NCBI GenBank assembly: GCA_018829545.1
Contig: JAHJTX010000063.1
Coordinates: 58,725 to 122,724 of the forward strand
Reading direction: 5' to 3'
DNA from: Bacteroidota bacterium
GTDB lineage: Bacteria; Bacteroidota; Ignavibacteria; Ignavibacteriales; Melioribacteraceae
DNA length: 64,000 bases
Below the pieces are notes generated by a model. That model was not told where the DNA came from. It worked only from the letters and a program-made list of their open reading frames with translations, and did not search any database. Positions 1-8,664 of the stretch are shown here, one piece after another. Made by a program: the position numbers and the translations under genes. Position 1 is the stretch's first letter. Every line of letters begins with the position of its first letter.

Positions 1-1022
1 GCATCGCAAATTTATCGAGCCCATTTACGGAATTTATTAGCGTTTCGATCGGAGTAGTAATAATATTTTATGGAAGCAGTCTTGTACTCGTTAATAACGA
101 ACTTAGAGCAAGTGAGTTTATGGGATTCCTATTTGCGATTTTTCAGATGATGCCGCCGATGAAATCAATGAGTACTCTTAATAACAAAATCCAGGAATCT
201 ATTGCCTCGGGTGAGAGAATATTTGATCTGCTTGACACCGAACCAAATATTAAAAATCCAGCGAATCCTATTGCGTTTGAGGAATTCAATTCTACTTTTG
301 AGTTCAAAGATGTTTATTTCCATTACGATGATTCTGAAGAATTGATTTTGGAAGACATTAATTTTACTGCGAACAAAGGCGAGATAATAGCTCTTGTTGG
401 CAGCAGCGGTGCGGGTAAAACCACACTTGTAGATTTAATTCCGCGTTTCTTCGATCCAACCTCCGGTGAAATATTAATAGATGGAATAAACATTAGAAAC
501 ATCACATTGGAAAATTTAAGAAAGCATCTTGGAATTGTTACTCAGGAAACTGTTCTTTTTAATGAGACCGTTAGAAATAATATAGCTTATGGATTAAAGG
601 ACCATCCACAGTTAGAAATTGAGAAGGTAGCCAGAATTGCCAATGCGCACAATTTTATTAAGGATTTGACTAACGGATACGATACGATAATTGGAGAAAG
701 AGGAACAAAACTTTCCGGCGGACAGCGGCAGCGTTTATCGATTGCGAGAGCTTTGTTAAAGAACCCGCCAATAATGATATTTGATGAGGCAACCTCTGCA
801 CTCGATAATGAATCGGAAGTTCTTGTTCAAGAAGCAATTGAAAGATTAATGAAAGAGCGAACTACATTTGTCATCGCGCATCGATTGAGTACAATAAGAA
901 ACTCCGATAGAATAATTGTGTTAGACAAAGGTAAAATCGTTCAATCGGGTAAGCATGATGAACTATTAGAAGATGAGACCGGCATTTATAAAAAATTGTA
1001 CGAGCTTCAATTCAGAGATTAA
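1..1022 (+). CDS. ABC exporter (MsbA/LmrA-like), ATPase half, 5' truncated by window edge
   Basis: The reading frame is open from base 3, so the gene starts before the window. A start at 120 would be internal. The visible 340 codons cover the end of the transmembrane domain (a hydrophobic segment around 50-110, then the loop with MMPPMKS) and a complete nucleotide-binding domain. The domain has Walker A GSSGAGKT (near 400), a Q-loop in VTQET, the signature LSGGQRQR, Walker B IMIFDEATSALD and the H-loop AHRLST. This order is that of a homodimeric half-transporter fusion of the MsbA/LmrA type, which flips lipids or exports drugs across the inner membrane. The substrate cannot be told from this part. 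MsbA fits a genome with lipid A genes, but they lie 15 kb away. The next gene starts 26 bases on, so co-transcription is likely. Confidence 0.9.
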   Translation, partial: IANLSSPFTEFISVSIGVVIIFYGSSLVLVNNELRASEFMGFLFAIFQMMPPMKSMSTLNNKIQESIASGERIFDLLDTEPNIKNPANPIAFEEFNSTFEFKDVYFHYDDSEELILEDINFTANKGEIIALVGSSGAGKTTLVDLIPRFFDPTSGEILIDGINIRNITLENLRKHLGIVTQETVLFNETVRNNIAYGLKDHPQLEIEKVARIANAHNFIKDLTNGYDTIIGERGTKLSGGQRQRLSIARALLKNPPIMIFDEATSALDNESEVLVQEAIERLMKERTTFVIAHRLSTIRNSDRIIVLDKGKIVQSGKHDELLEDETGIYKKLYELQFRD

Positions 1023-1048
1023 TCGATTATATATATAAAGGCTTTGAT

Positions 1049-1942
1049 ATGACAATTGGTATAATCCCCAATACCACCAAGGATGATATTCTGGATGTTG
1101 TAAAATTAGTTACAGAGAAACTTGGGCAGAATTCGTTCCCTTTTTTTATCAGCGATTCTATATTAAAAATTGATTCGAATCTCGGATCACATTTTGATGA
1201 ATCAGTCATTTGCTCTCATGATATTATTTTCAAAGAAAGTGATTTGATAATATCTATCGGCGGTGATGGAACAATGCTCTCTACAGCTTATGAAGCTCGA
1301 AATTACAATACACCGCTTCTAGGACTAAACTTTGGCAAACTGGGATTTCTTGCCGAATTTGAATTGCAGGGAATTGATCAACTGTTCTCTGATTTAAGAG
1401 CAGGGAATTATGAGATAGAAGAAAGGATGTCATTAAATGCCTATGTGAATGATGACAAGAACAATATCTTGTTTGCTATAAATGATTTTGTTATTGACAA
1501 AGGCGGCTGGCCCAAAATGATTGAACTCGTTGTTAATGTTGACGATGATTATGTAACAACATTTATGGCGGATGGCATAATTGTAGCCACGCCAACAGGC
1601 TCAACTGGCTATTCGCTCTCAACAGGCGGACCGATCATTACGCCCACAACAAAAGCCATTGCGCTGAGTCCGCTAGCTCCCCACACACTTAATATTCGGC
1701 CTTTGGTTATTTCTAGCGAGCAGAAACTTGAAATATTAATAAACTCTCAGCATTCCAGTATTCAAGTAAATTGCGATGGACAACGGGTTCACTATTACGA
1801 GCCTCCTCTAAAAGTTTGTATCTATAAAAGCGAGCATCCCATTAAGTTAGTGCATGCAAAATCCACCGGTTATTTTGAAATCCTTAGAAGAAAACTTTAC
1901 TGGGGGCTCGATGTACGAAGTCAAAACGAAAACAATAATTAG
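1049..1942 (+). CDS. nadK: NAD kinase
   Basis: The 297-residue protein phosphorylates NAD to NADP with ATP (or polyphosphate in some bacteria). The diagnostic GGDGTML motif lies at residues 71-77, with the catalytic Asp at 73. NFGKLGFLAEF and TPTGSTGYSLS follow in the expected order near residues 100 and 185. The length is usual for the bacterial family. The start is an ATG 26 bases after the ABC exporter stop. The polyphosphate kinase gene in this window (31.3-33.4 kb) could supply a polyP donor, but nothing in the sequence shows that this enzyme uses it. Confidence 0.97.
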   Translation: MTIGIIPNTTKDDILDVVKLVTEKLGQNSFPFFISDSILKIDSNLGSHFDESVICSHDIIFKESDLIISIGGDGTMLSTAYEARNYNTPLLGLNFGKLGFLAEFELQGIDQLFSDLRAGNYEIEERMSLNAYVNDDKNNILFAINDFVIDKGGWPKMIELVVNVDDDYVTTFMADGIIVATPTGSTGYSLSTGGPIITPTTKAIALSPLAPHTLNIRPLVISSEQKLEILINSQHSSIQVNCDGQRVHYYEPPLKVCIYKSEHPIKLVHAKSTGYFEILRRKLYWGLDVRSQNENNN

Positions 1943-1950
1943 AGAATAAC

Positions 1951-2454
1951 ATGAAGATAATTACATTTATTTTAATATTGCCCATTGTGTTTATCGGACA
2001 AATTATGAATCAAAAAACATTTGATGAAAAATCTGGGAAAGAAATTCTAACCGGTTATTGTAATAGAGAGGCGTTTACAGACTCCTTATATTCCAAGTGG
2101 TTTGATGACGAATATAATTTGTATTCTGTAGACACAGCATCTATTGATTTGGTGGTGGAGAATTTAAGGCACACCGAAATTAAAATAGTTTTAGGAACGT
2201 GGTGTAGCGACAGCCGGAGAGAAGTTCCGAGGATTTACAAGATTCTGGACTCAGTTGATTATCCAAAAGACAAAGTTACTTTGATTAGTGTGGATAGGAA
2301 AAAACTCGGGCTTGAAGATGAAGTTTCAGGATTAAATATAGAACTAGTGCCGACAATCATTTTTTATCAAAATGAAATTGAAATCGGTAGAATTATTGAA
2401 TCGCCGGAAATTAGTTTAGAAGAAGATATTGTGAACATACTTATTAGTAAATGA
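1951..2454 (+). CDS. Exported thioredoxin-fold protein with WCSDSRR active site
   Basis: The 167-residue protein has a hydrophobic N-terminus (residues 3-19), probably a signal peptide or anchor. The thioredoxin-like core has GTWCSDSRREVPR at 82-94 and a cis-proline motif LVPT at 132-135. Only one cysteine (C85) sits at the active site, because the second Cys of CxxC is replaced by Ser. It should therefore not act as a normal dithiol oxidoreductase. The same WC-x-DS-R pattern occurs in thioredoxin-family proteins of Bacteroidota. It follows nadK by 8 bases and ends the plus-strand run. The function is not known to me. Confidence 0.75.
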   Translation: MKIITFILILPIVFIGQIMNQKTFDEKSGKEILTGYCNREAFTDSLYSKWFDDEYNLYSVDTASIDLVVENLRHTEIKIVLGTWCSDSRREVPRIYKILDSVDYPKDKVTLISVDRKKLGLEDEVSGLNIELVPTIIFYQNEIEIGRIIESPEISLEEDIVNILISK

Positions 2455-2473
2455 GTCATGATTAAAAAACGAA

Positions 2474-2509
2474 AGGGCTTTCAATCACGCAATGTAATGG
2501 AGAAGCCCT
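2474..2509. terminator. Hairpin between convergent genes
   Basis: AGGGCTT (2474-2480) pairs with AAGCCCT (2503-2509) around a 22-base loop. Read on the minus strand it is followed by TTCGTTTTTTAAT, so it best serves as the terminator of the kamA operon, whose last stop is at 2533. It could also stop transcripts from the thioredoxin gene. Confidence 0.6.
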
Positions 2510-2532
2510 AAAATATTGCTCCAATAATAAGT

Positions 2533-3714
2533 TTAATTCTTTTCGAACACGAGATTTGTTACGTCTATCTGTTCCTCTTTTTTACCATCACCATTGTTTT
2601 TTGATTCGCCGTTGCTTTTATTAACTAAATCAACTTTTGGCTGGTTTTCTTCACTCAATGTAAAAAATCTTTTGGTTTTTGCTTCGTGATACACAAAGTG
2701 ATCGTGTTTATAATTTCTAAGAATAATCTTTTCGCTATCTCTGTGAAGAACATAATCCGGTAGTATAGGAATTTTTCCGCCCCCGCCCGGCGCATCAATA
2801 ACAAAATGAGGAATTGCTAAACCGCTAACGTGTCCCCGCAGTTTATCCATGATGTCAATGCCTTCCTGAACAGTAGTTCTGAAGTGAGAAGCTCCTTTAG
2901 TTTCATCTGCCATAAATAGATAGTAGGGTCTCACACGGATTTTCAAAAGCTCTAACAACAGTTCTTTAATTGTGTCGGCGTTGTCATTAACTCCCCGCAT
3001 TAATACTGCCTGGTTATTAACCGGACAGCCCGCATCAATAAGCATTACACACGCTTTGGTGCTTTCCTTCGTAATTTCCCAAGGATGATTGAAATGCGTA
3101 TTAACATAAATCGGGTGATATTTTTTTATCATATCACAAAGCTTGGGAGTAATTCTTTGCGGAAGCACGCAGGGCATTTTTGTTCCTAGACGAATAATTT
3201 CAACGTGCTGTATTTCCCGAAGACGTTTCAAAATTCTTTCGAGCAGGTAGTCTGTAAGCATTAATGGATCACCGCCGGAAAGAATAACGTCGCGAATCTC
3301 TTTATGATCTTCAATATACTTAAATGCAGATTCTAACTGCTTCATTGAAATCTTATCGGAATTTCCAACTTTACGCTTTCTCGTACAGAAACGGCAATAC
3401 ATACCGCACTGGCTGGTTACCAGGAATAAACATCTATCGGGGTAACGGTGTGTGATATTCGGAACAGGGCTCATTTCATCCTCACGAAGAGGATCTTCAA
3501 CACCCAAAATATCTTCAAGTTCTATATTATCCGGAACGCATTGATTCCAGATTGGATCGCCTTTATATCTAATAAGATTGAGGTAGTAAGGATTAATTCG
3601 CGCTTGAAAAAATTGGCTAAGCTTTTCAGCATCAGACCGCTCAATTTGAAATCTATCAACCAATTGATCAACCGAATGGACACTATCGCGAATCATTTGT
3701 TGCCATAATTCCAT
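2533..3714 (-). CDS. kamA: Lysine 2,3-aminomutase-type radical SAM enzyme (KamA family)
   Basis: The 393-residue protein has the radical SAM motif C103-GMY-C107-RF-C110, which binds a 4Fe-4S cluster and SAM. The PLP-lysine motif PGGGGK has K314. The family moves the alpha-amino group of lysine to carbon 3, giving beta-lysine. Compared from memory with the clostridial enzyme, the two aspartates that hold the substrate side-chain amine are both present at the right spacing: D270 and D307, 37 apart, with K314 seven after D307. This argues for lysine rather than glutamate as substrate. The length is closer to KamA/AblA than to EpmB (about 340). A charged, Asn/Lys-rich tail of about 40 residues is extra. 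It is the last gene of a four-gene operon, 10 bases after the GNAT, with AAAGGG as its ribosome binding site. Confidence 0.88.
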   Translation of the reverse strand: MELWQQMIRDSVHSVDQLVDRFQIERSDAEKLSQFFQARINPYYLNLIRYKGDPIWNQCVPDNIELEDILGVEDPLREDEMSPVPNITHRYPDRCLFLVTSQCGMYCRFCTRKRKVGNSDKISMKQLESAFKYIEDHKEIRDVILSGGDPLMLTDYLLERILKRLREIQHVEIIRLGTKMPCVLPQRITPKLCDMIKKYHPIYVNTHFNHPWEITKESTKACVMLIDAGCPVNNQAVLMRGVNDNADTIKELLLELLKIRVRPYYLFMADETKGASHFRTTVQEGIDIMDKLRGHVSGLAIPHFVIDAPGGGGKIPILPDYVLHRDSEKIILRNYKHDHFVYHEAKTKRFFTLSEENQPKVDLVNKSNGESKNNGDGKKEEQIDVTNLVFEKN

Positions 3715-3724
3715 GTGAAGCCCT

Positions 3725-4198
3725 TTACGTTGTTAAGTATTTACCGAAGATGACGAGATCATCACCTATTTTATAAAAATCTTTTATCTCTGCCAAAACT
3801 ACGAAATTATTTTTAATATAAAATTTTCTCGCATTCTCATATATGGGTAGAGAAGAAGTTTCTGCTAATAAAAGTCGTCCTTTACTTTGCAGTACAAATT
3901 CCTCCGAATGTGCAAGAAGTTTTGCCCCTATTCCTTTTGCCCGAATTGTAGGATCAACAACAATCCAGTACATATCAAAAACGCCGTTAGTTAGCGCTCT
4001 CGGTCCGGTGCAATGATATCCTAATATTGAACCATTCTCTTCATAAACAAATGTATTGTAGTACCCGCTATCAGCGTTAAAAATCGATTCATCAATTAGT
4101 TCAATTGCAGTATCTTTTTCTAAGTCGCTGAATTGAGTTACTCTTTCTAAGATATTAACTAATTCTTTTTTGTCGTCCGGTTTAATTTTTCTGATCAT
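3725..4198 (-). CDS. GNAT-family N-acetyltransferase
   Basis: The 157-residue protein is a single GNAT domain. The acetyl-CoA pyrophosphate loop is RAKGIGAKLL near residues 91-100, and the last strands contain the usual YENARKFYIKNNF segment. Its start overlaps the end of the upstream ATP-grasp gene by 17 bases, and kamA follows after 10 bases, so it belongs to the same transcript. It is much shorter than AblB, the beta-lysine N-acetyltransferase known to me (about 270 residues). The substrate could still be beta-lysine or a product of the ATP-grasp ligases; that is inference from context. Confidence 0.85.
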   Translation of the reverse strand: MIRKIKPDDKKELVNILERVTQFSDLEKDTAIELIDESIFNADSGYYNTFVYEENGSILGYHCTGPRALTNGVFDMYWIVVDPTIRAKGIGAKLLAHSEEFVLQSKGRLLLAETSSLPIYENARKFYIKNNFVVLAEIKDFYKIGDDLVIFGKYLTT

Positions 4199-5234
4199 TA
4201 TTGATCCGTCTATAAACGAAATGAGCGAGTCTTTCTAAAAGTTCCAAATAACTTAAGCCGGCTGCAGAAGCAGCGCGGACAAAACCAGAATCTAAACTGA
4301 TATCCGGATTTGGGTTGACTTCAATCACGAATGGATTTCCATCGTCTGTTAATCTTATATCCACTCTGCCGTAGTCTCTGCAGCCTAACGCATTAAAAGA
4401 TTTTATTGCGATGTCCTCAATTTTATTTCTAATATTTCTTTTTAAAGGAGCGGGGCAAACTGGATTGCTGAAATTATAATAGACACTGCCGGCAGCCCAC
4501 TTTGCTTCGTAAGTAACAATTGACGGTAGCCCTGCAGGAAGTCCTTTAAAACTTATTTCCGATATCTCCAATATCTCATCGCCAAGTATAGCTACATTTA
4601 ATTCTCTGCCGGAAATATATTCTTCCAATATTACGTTCTGAGAATAATTAGAAAATAAAAATTCAACATGCTTTATCAGTTCGTCATGATTTGATACAAC
4701 GGAAAATTCGGAAATACCAATACTAGCGTCTTCAGTTGCAAGTTTGGCAATTAAGGGAAATTCTAAATTCACCGTCAAATTTTTTAACTGGGCGCCAAAA
4801 AGGATTTCCAAATAATCAGGAGTTGGAACGCCTTCTGCTCTTAAGATGTGTTTGGTTCTTATTTTATTCAAGCAATTTCCCAAGCACAATGTATTGTTTC
4901 CGGTGTACTCGAATTCAAGCATATCAAAAACACCGGTAACGTAACTTTCGAAATTAGAGTGTCCTTCAATCGACTCAACAAAATTAAAAATTATATCAGG
5001 CTTAATCTTTCGGAGTGCATCAATACTTTGAACAAAATTTCCATTGAATCCAAGAGAAGCAACATCATTAAATTTTCTTTTAAGTTCATCCTCAATGGTG
5101 ATGAGTGTATTCATGAACTCACTCTCGGAAAGGTCAATTTTCTTTTCGTCTTTCCCGACAGATTTGCCAAGATAATTTTCGTAAGGGGAAGCCGGCTCGT
5201 TATAACAAATCAATATTTTTTTATCGTAGATCAT
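4182..5234 (-). CDS. ATP-grasp ligase, D-Ala-D-Ala ligase-like (second of pair)
   Basis: The 350-residue protein resembles Ddl. It has an N-terminal Rossmann-like part (PDIIFNFVESIEGHSNFE), a central ATP-grasp subdomain (PLIAKLATEDASIGIS, then ILEEYISGRELNVAIL) and a metal-binding end (GRVDIRL, then VIEVNPNPDISLDSGF). Such enzymes join a carboxylate to an amine through an acyl-phosphate. The start ATG overlaps the stop of the upstream ligase (ATGA, 4 bases), a sign of coupled translation. A normal peptidoglycan Ddl would be expected near mur genes, whereas this one sits with a second ligase, a GNAT and kamA. A role in making an amino-acid conjugate or peptide is inferred; the substrates are unknown. 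Confidence 0.85.
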   Translation of the reverse strand: MIYDKKILICYNEPASPYENYLGKSVGKDEKKIDLSESEFMNTLITIEDELKRKFNDVASLGFNGNFVQSIDALRKIKPDIIFNFVESIEGHSNFESYVTGVFDMLEFEYTGNNTLCLGNCLNKIRTKHILRAEGVPTPDYLEILFGAQLKNLTVNLEFPLIAKLATEDASIGISEFSVVSNHDELIKHVEFLFSNYSQNVILEEYISGRELNVAILGDEILEISEISFKGLPAGLPSIVTYEAKWAAGSVYYNFSNPVCPAPLKRNIRNKIEDIAIKSFNALGCRDYGRVDIRLTDDGNPFVIEVNPNPDISLDSGFVRAASAAGLSYLELLERLAHFVYRRINNDQKN

Positions 5235-6310
5235 ATCAATTTATGTCGTTTCAAAGCGGCAGCTAATACGCTGTTTATTACTTCATCGTATGATAAACCG
5301 CGCGCTCTTGCCGCTTTAGGATAACTGGAGTTATTTCTTGGATCGGGAAGCACACCCGGCAATGGATTAATTTCAATTATATTCGGAATACCGCTGGAGT
5401 CGAGCCTCATATCAATTCTGCTCCAATCTTTACAGTCCAGAGCATGATAAGTTCTCAAAGCAGTTTCTTCAATTTTCTCAGTTAATTGCTGCTCAATATT
5501 AGCGGGGCAAATATAGATGTCCAAAGGATTGTTGGGCGCGTCTAATATCCACTTGGCTTCGTAAGAGTAAAATGGATTCACACCTTCGGGGAGAGCGGTA
5601 AAATCCATTTCTATTATTGGAAGCACTTCTGCCTCTGTATTATTCCCAAGAATAGCAACAGTAAATTCTTTACCTGGCAGATATTCTTCTACCAGCAAGT
5701 CCTGTTTATATTGCGACAGCATATTCTCAATTGTGCCATTTACCTGTTCCGGAGATGTAACTAAAGATCTGTTATATATTCCTTTGCTGGAACCTTCACT
5801 TATTGGCTTTATAAAAATTGGAAAATTAAACTCCGATGGAATGAAATCTTCGACTTTTTTGATAACCTTAAATTTTGGATTAGGGATATTGTAGTGCGTA
5901 AGTACTTCCTTCGCGCGTCCTTTATTCAAACATGTAGTCAGAGTCCACGGGTCAGATCCGGTATAGGGTATATTTAGGAAATCGAGCATTGCAGGTATTT
6001 GAGCTTCTCTACTGGTTCCTAATAGCCCTTCCGCAACATTAAAAACTATATCAGGTTTTTCACGTTTCAGGTTTTCAAAAGCATTGTTATCTGCTTCTAT
6101 CAATACAACTTCATTATACAAAGCGAGAGCATCGCGTAAGGCATTTATAGTTTCCCATGTATCCCATTCGGCAAACATATCATCAAGTTCATCTTTATTG
6201 ACTTTCGTTGAGTTAAGTAAAGAGGGGTCTTTTTCTTCTGGTTTTATATTGTAAGTTAAAGCAACCTTCAATTTTTTATTTAAGGGAAAAGGGAAAATAA
6301 TACGCTCCAA
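5231..6310 (-). CDS. ATP-grasp ligase, D-Ala-D-Ala ligase-like (first of pair)
   Basis: The 359-residue protein has the same architecture as the next gene but differs in sequence, so the pair looks like an old duplication. Visible parts are PDIVFNVAEGLLGTSREAQ, FPIFIKPISEGSSKGI, LLVEEYLPGKEFTVAILG, and the metal-binding strand IIEINPLPGVLPDPRNN. The start must be TTG (6308-6310) or a rarer codon, because an in-frame TAA lies three codons upstream and the next Met is about 45 residues in. It is the first gene of the operon, with a possible promoter at 6351-6358. It could be a true D-Ala-D-Ala ligase, but the context favours a specialised ligase. Confidence 0.85.
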   Translation of the reverse strand: MERIIFPFPLNKKLKVALTYNIKPEEKDPSLLNSTKVNKDELDDMFAEWDTWETINALRDALALYNEVVLIEADNNAFENLKREKPDIVFNVAEGLLGTSREAQIPAMLDFLNIPYTGSDPWTLTTCLNKGRAKEVLTHYNIPNPKFKVIKKVEDFIPSEFNFPIFIKPISEGSSKGIYNRSLVTSPEQVNGTIENMLSQYKQDLLVEEYLPGKEFTVAILGNNTEAEVLPIIEMDFTALPEGVNPFYSYEAKWILDAPNNPLDIYICPANIEQQLTEKIEETALRTYHALDCKDWSRIDMRLDSSGIPNIIEINPLPGVLPDPRNNSSYPKAARARGLSYDEVINSVLAAALKRHKLI

Positions 6311-6350
6311 AATTTTTTATGCAATATAATTATTTCAAAATTTATTGCCA

Positions 6351-6358
6351 CAAATATA
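6351..6358 (-). promoter_or_regulatory. Possible -7 element (TAnnTTTG) of the kamA operon
   Basis: On the minus strand this reads TATATTTG, matching the TAnnTTTG element of Bacteroidota promoters. It lies about 40 bases before the TTG start of the first ATP-grasp gene. The matching TTTG about 20 bases further upstream is weak (TTTTC). Confidence 0.3.
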
Positions 6359-6429
6359 TGCAAAATCAATTATGAAAATAATCATGTTATTAAAAAAAAT
6401 AATTTTATAAAACTAATATGGGTCTTTAT

Positions 6430-8607
6430 TCATGCTATGTTGGAGAGTTTTATATTCTCCGAATAGCAAGCGATTAAATTTTTCTTTATTGAAAAATTTT
6501 CTTCTTTTTTTAGCTGCGGGTCAGATTCAATTATCGCTTGCGCTTCTGCTCTTGCCAAAACCAGTAAATCATAATCGTGTATAATGTCTGCAAATATTAA
6601 TTCCGGAAGTCCGCTTTGCTGCGATCCGAAAATATTACCCGGTCCTCTAAGCTTTAAGTCAATCTCGGAAAGATCAAAACCACTACCAAACTTAACCATA
6701 GCTGCCAGCCTAATGGATGCTTTGTTCCGCTCAATCTCTGCGTTAGAAAGATATTCGAAATCTTCACTAGAAAAATCTATCGATTTACCTAATTCATATT
6801 TGGACATAAGAATGCAGTATGAGTGCGCTTCACCTCTGCCTACTCGTCCTCTAAGTTGATGAAGCTGCGCAAGTCCAAATCTATCCGCATCGTTGATTAG
6901 TATTATGCTTGCGTTTGGCACATCAATTCCGACTTCAATTACGGTTGTTGAGATTAATACATTTATTTTCCCCTCAGCAAACTCACTCATCACAGAGTCT
7001 TTTTCATCGGCATTCATTTTTCCGTGAAGAAGTCCTACGGTAATATTCTTTGAAAAATAATTCTTCAATTTTTCATAATAAATTTCAGCCGCTTTAAGAT
7101 CAATTTTCTCACTTTCCTCAATTAGAGGATAAACGATGTAGCACTGTCTTCCTTTGTCAATTTCCTCTCCAATAAATTTATATATTGAATCAAGCTTATT
7201 GTCCTTGCGGTAAACAGTTTTAATGGGCAATATGCCGCCGGGTTTGTTTTCAATAATGGATACATCCAATTCCCCGTAGACGGTCATTGCAAGAGTGCGG
7301 GGTATTGGCGTAGCTGTCATCACTAAAACATTTTGAGTTATTCCTTTATCAATCAGCCTTCCTCTCTGCGCAACTCCAAATCGATGCTGCTCATCTATTA
7401 CAACCAAGCCAAGATTCATGAATTCAATTTTCTCTTCGAATAAAGCATGAGTTCCGATTACAATCAGTTTGGCTTCGCTCTTGAGTTTTTGCAGCGCTGA
7501 TTTTCTTTCACGTGAAGAATTGCTTCCTGTTACATCAATTACTTCAATATCAAAATCTTTGAGGAAATTCTTGAAAGTTCTGCAATGCTGGGAAGCCAAT
7601 ATTTCTGTTGGAACCATCAAAGCAGCTTGATATCCATTCCCAATTGTAATCAGCATGGCTATCAGAGCAACAAGTGTTTTCCCGCTTCCAACGTCACCCT
7701 GTAAAAGACGATTCATCGGGACACGGCTTTCTAAATCACTTCTAATCTCCTTAAGCACTTTCTTTTGATCTTTAGTAAGTTCATAAGGCAAACAATGCAA
7801 AAACTTCTTTATTAAATCGGCATTTGTTGTAAAAGGCTTATCCTTCTTTTTACTAAAAATTTTTTTTCTTCTTAGAGCAACGAGTATTTGAATAAAAAAT
7901 AACTCCTCGAATTTCAGCCTCTTCTGCGCTTTCTTAAGCATCTCGTAAGAAGAAGGCAAATGCATGGTTTTAATTGTTTCAAGGAGTTCCATCAAATCAT
8001 ACTTCTTCAAAATGAAGTTCGGAATCGTATCCGCAATGGAATCGGAATAAATTTCAACAGCGGCGCCGATTATTTTACGTATGCCCAATTCCCCAATGGA
8101 TTTGTTTTTTATTTTTTGCGGGATAGTATAAAAGGGAATGATTTTTCCGGTATTAAGGAAATTATAATTTTCTTCATCAACAATACGGTCAAAATCCGGG
8201 TGCATAAATTGAAGATGGTTGTATTTGGAAATTACCGGCTTGGATGAAACGGCGTAGAATTGATCTATTTGAAATACATCCTTGAAATATTTTATTCCTT
8301 GAAACCAAACTAGCTCGAATTTACCCGTTGGATCTGATAGCGTGACTTTGAAAATTCTTTTTCGTCCATAAGAGATCGAAGAGGTATCAATCACTTTACC
8401 GATTATAGTTATTTCGCCTGTATAACCTTTAGAAATGTATTCCCGAACTTTTTTTGAATCAAGAATTGTGGAGCGGTCGATATATCTTTTGGGGAAGTAG
8501 AACAATAGGTCATAGATTGTATTTATTCCAATTTCACTAAAAAGCTTAGCTCTTTTTGGTCCAACGGATTTTAAATATTGAACGGATTCTAGAATTGATT
8601 TCGACAT
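6430..8607 (-). CDS. recG: ATP-dependent DNA helicase RecG
   Basis: The 725-residue protein has the RecG layout. An N-terminal wedge/OB domain (residues 60-160, TGEITIIGKVIDTS) is followed by Walker A GDVGSGKT (about 305), the DEQH box in VVIDEQHRFGVAQR, and helicase C motifs with QLRGRVGRGEAHSYC. The wedge and C-terminal TRG-like motif (LRGPGNIFGSQQSGLPE) are intact. RecG remodels stalled forks and Holliday junctions. The length is slightly above the usual 690. The 119-base AT-rich gap after its stop (the kamA operon start) suggests separate transcription. Confidence 0.97.
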   Translation of the reverse strand: MSKSILESVQYLKSVGPKRAKLFSEIGINTIYDLLFYFPKRYIDRSTILDSKKVREYISKGYTGEITIIGKVIDTSSISYGRKRIFKVTLSDPTGKFELVWFQGIKYFKDVFQIDQFYAVSSKPVISKYNHLQFMHPDFDRIVDEENYNFLNTGKIIPFYTIPQKIKNKSIGELGIRKIIGAAVEIYSDSIADTIPNFILKKYDLMELLETIKTMHLPSSYEMLKKAQKRLKFEELFFIQILVALRRKKIFSKKKDKPFTTNADLIKKFLHCLPYELTKDQKKVLKEIRSDLESRVPMNRLLQGDVGSGKTLVALIAMLITIGNGYQAALMVPTEILASQHCRTFKNFLKDFDIEVIDVTGSNSSRERKSALQKLKSEAKLIVIGTHALFEEKIEFMNLGLVVIDEQHRFGVAQRGRLIDKGITQNVLVMTATPIPRTLAMTVYGELDVSIIENKPGGILPIKTVYRKDNKLDSIYKFIGEEIDKGRQCYIVYPLIEESEKIDLKAAEIYYEKLKNYFSKNITVGLLHGKMNADEKDSVMSEFAEGKINVLISTTVIEVGIDVPNASIILINDADRFGLAQLHQLRGRVGRGEAHSYCILMSKYELGKSIDFSSEDFEYLSNAEIERNKASIRLAAMVKFGSGFDLSEIDLKLRGPGNIFGSQQSGLPELIFADIIHDYDLLVLARAEAQAIIESDPQLKKEENFSIKKNLIACYSENIKLSNIA

Positions 8608-8664
8608 AATAATATTTTAAATAACGGAGGCAAAATAAGAAATGTGAACAAAGGTAGAAAGAAA

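Noticed and set aside
4848..5324. 158-codon open frame on the plus strand
   Set aside because: It is antisense to the overlapping ATP-grasp genes, which have clear motifs, and its translation shows no domain or signal.
5231..6310. Calling the first ATP-grasp gene ddl
   Set aside because: Fold similarity alone does not fix the substrate, and the operon with kamA, a GNAT and a second ligase points elsewhere.
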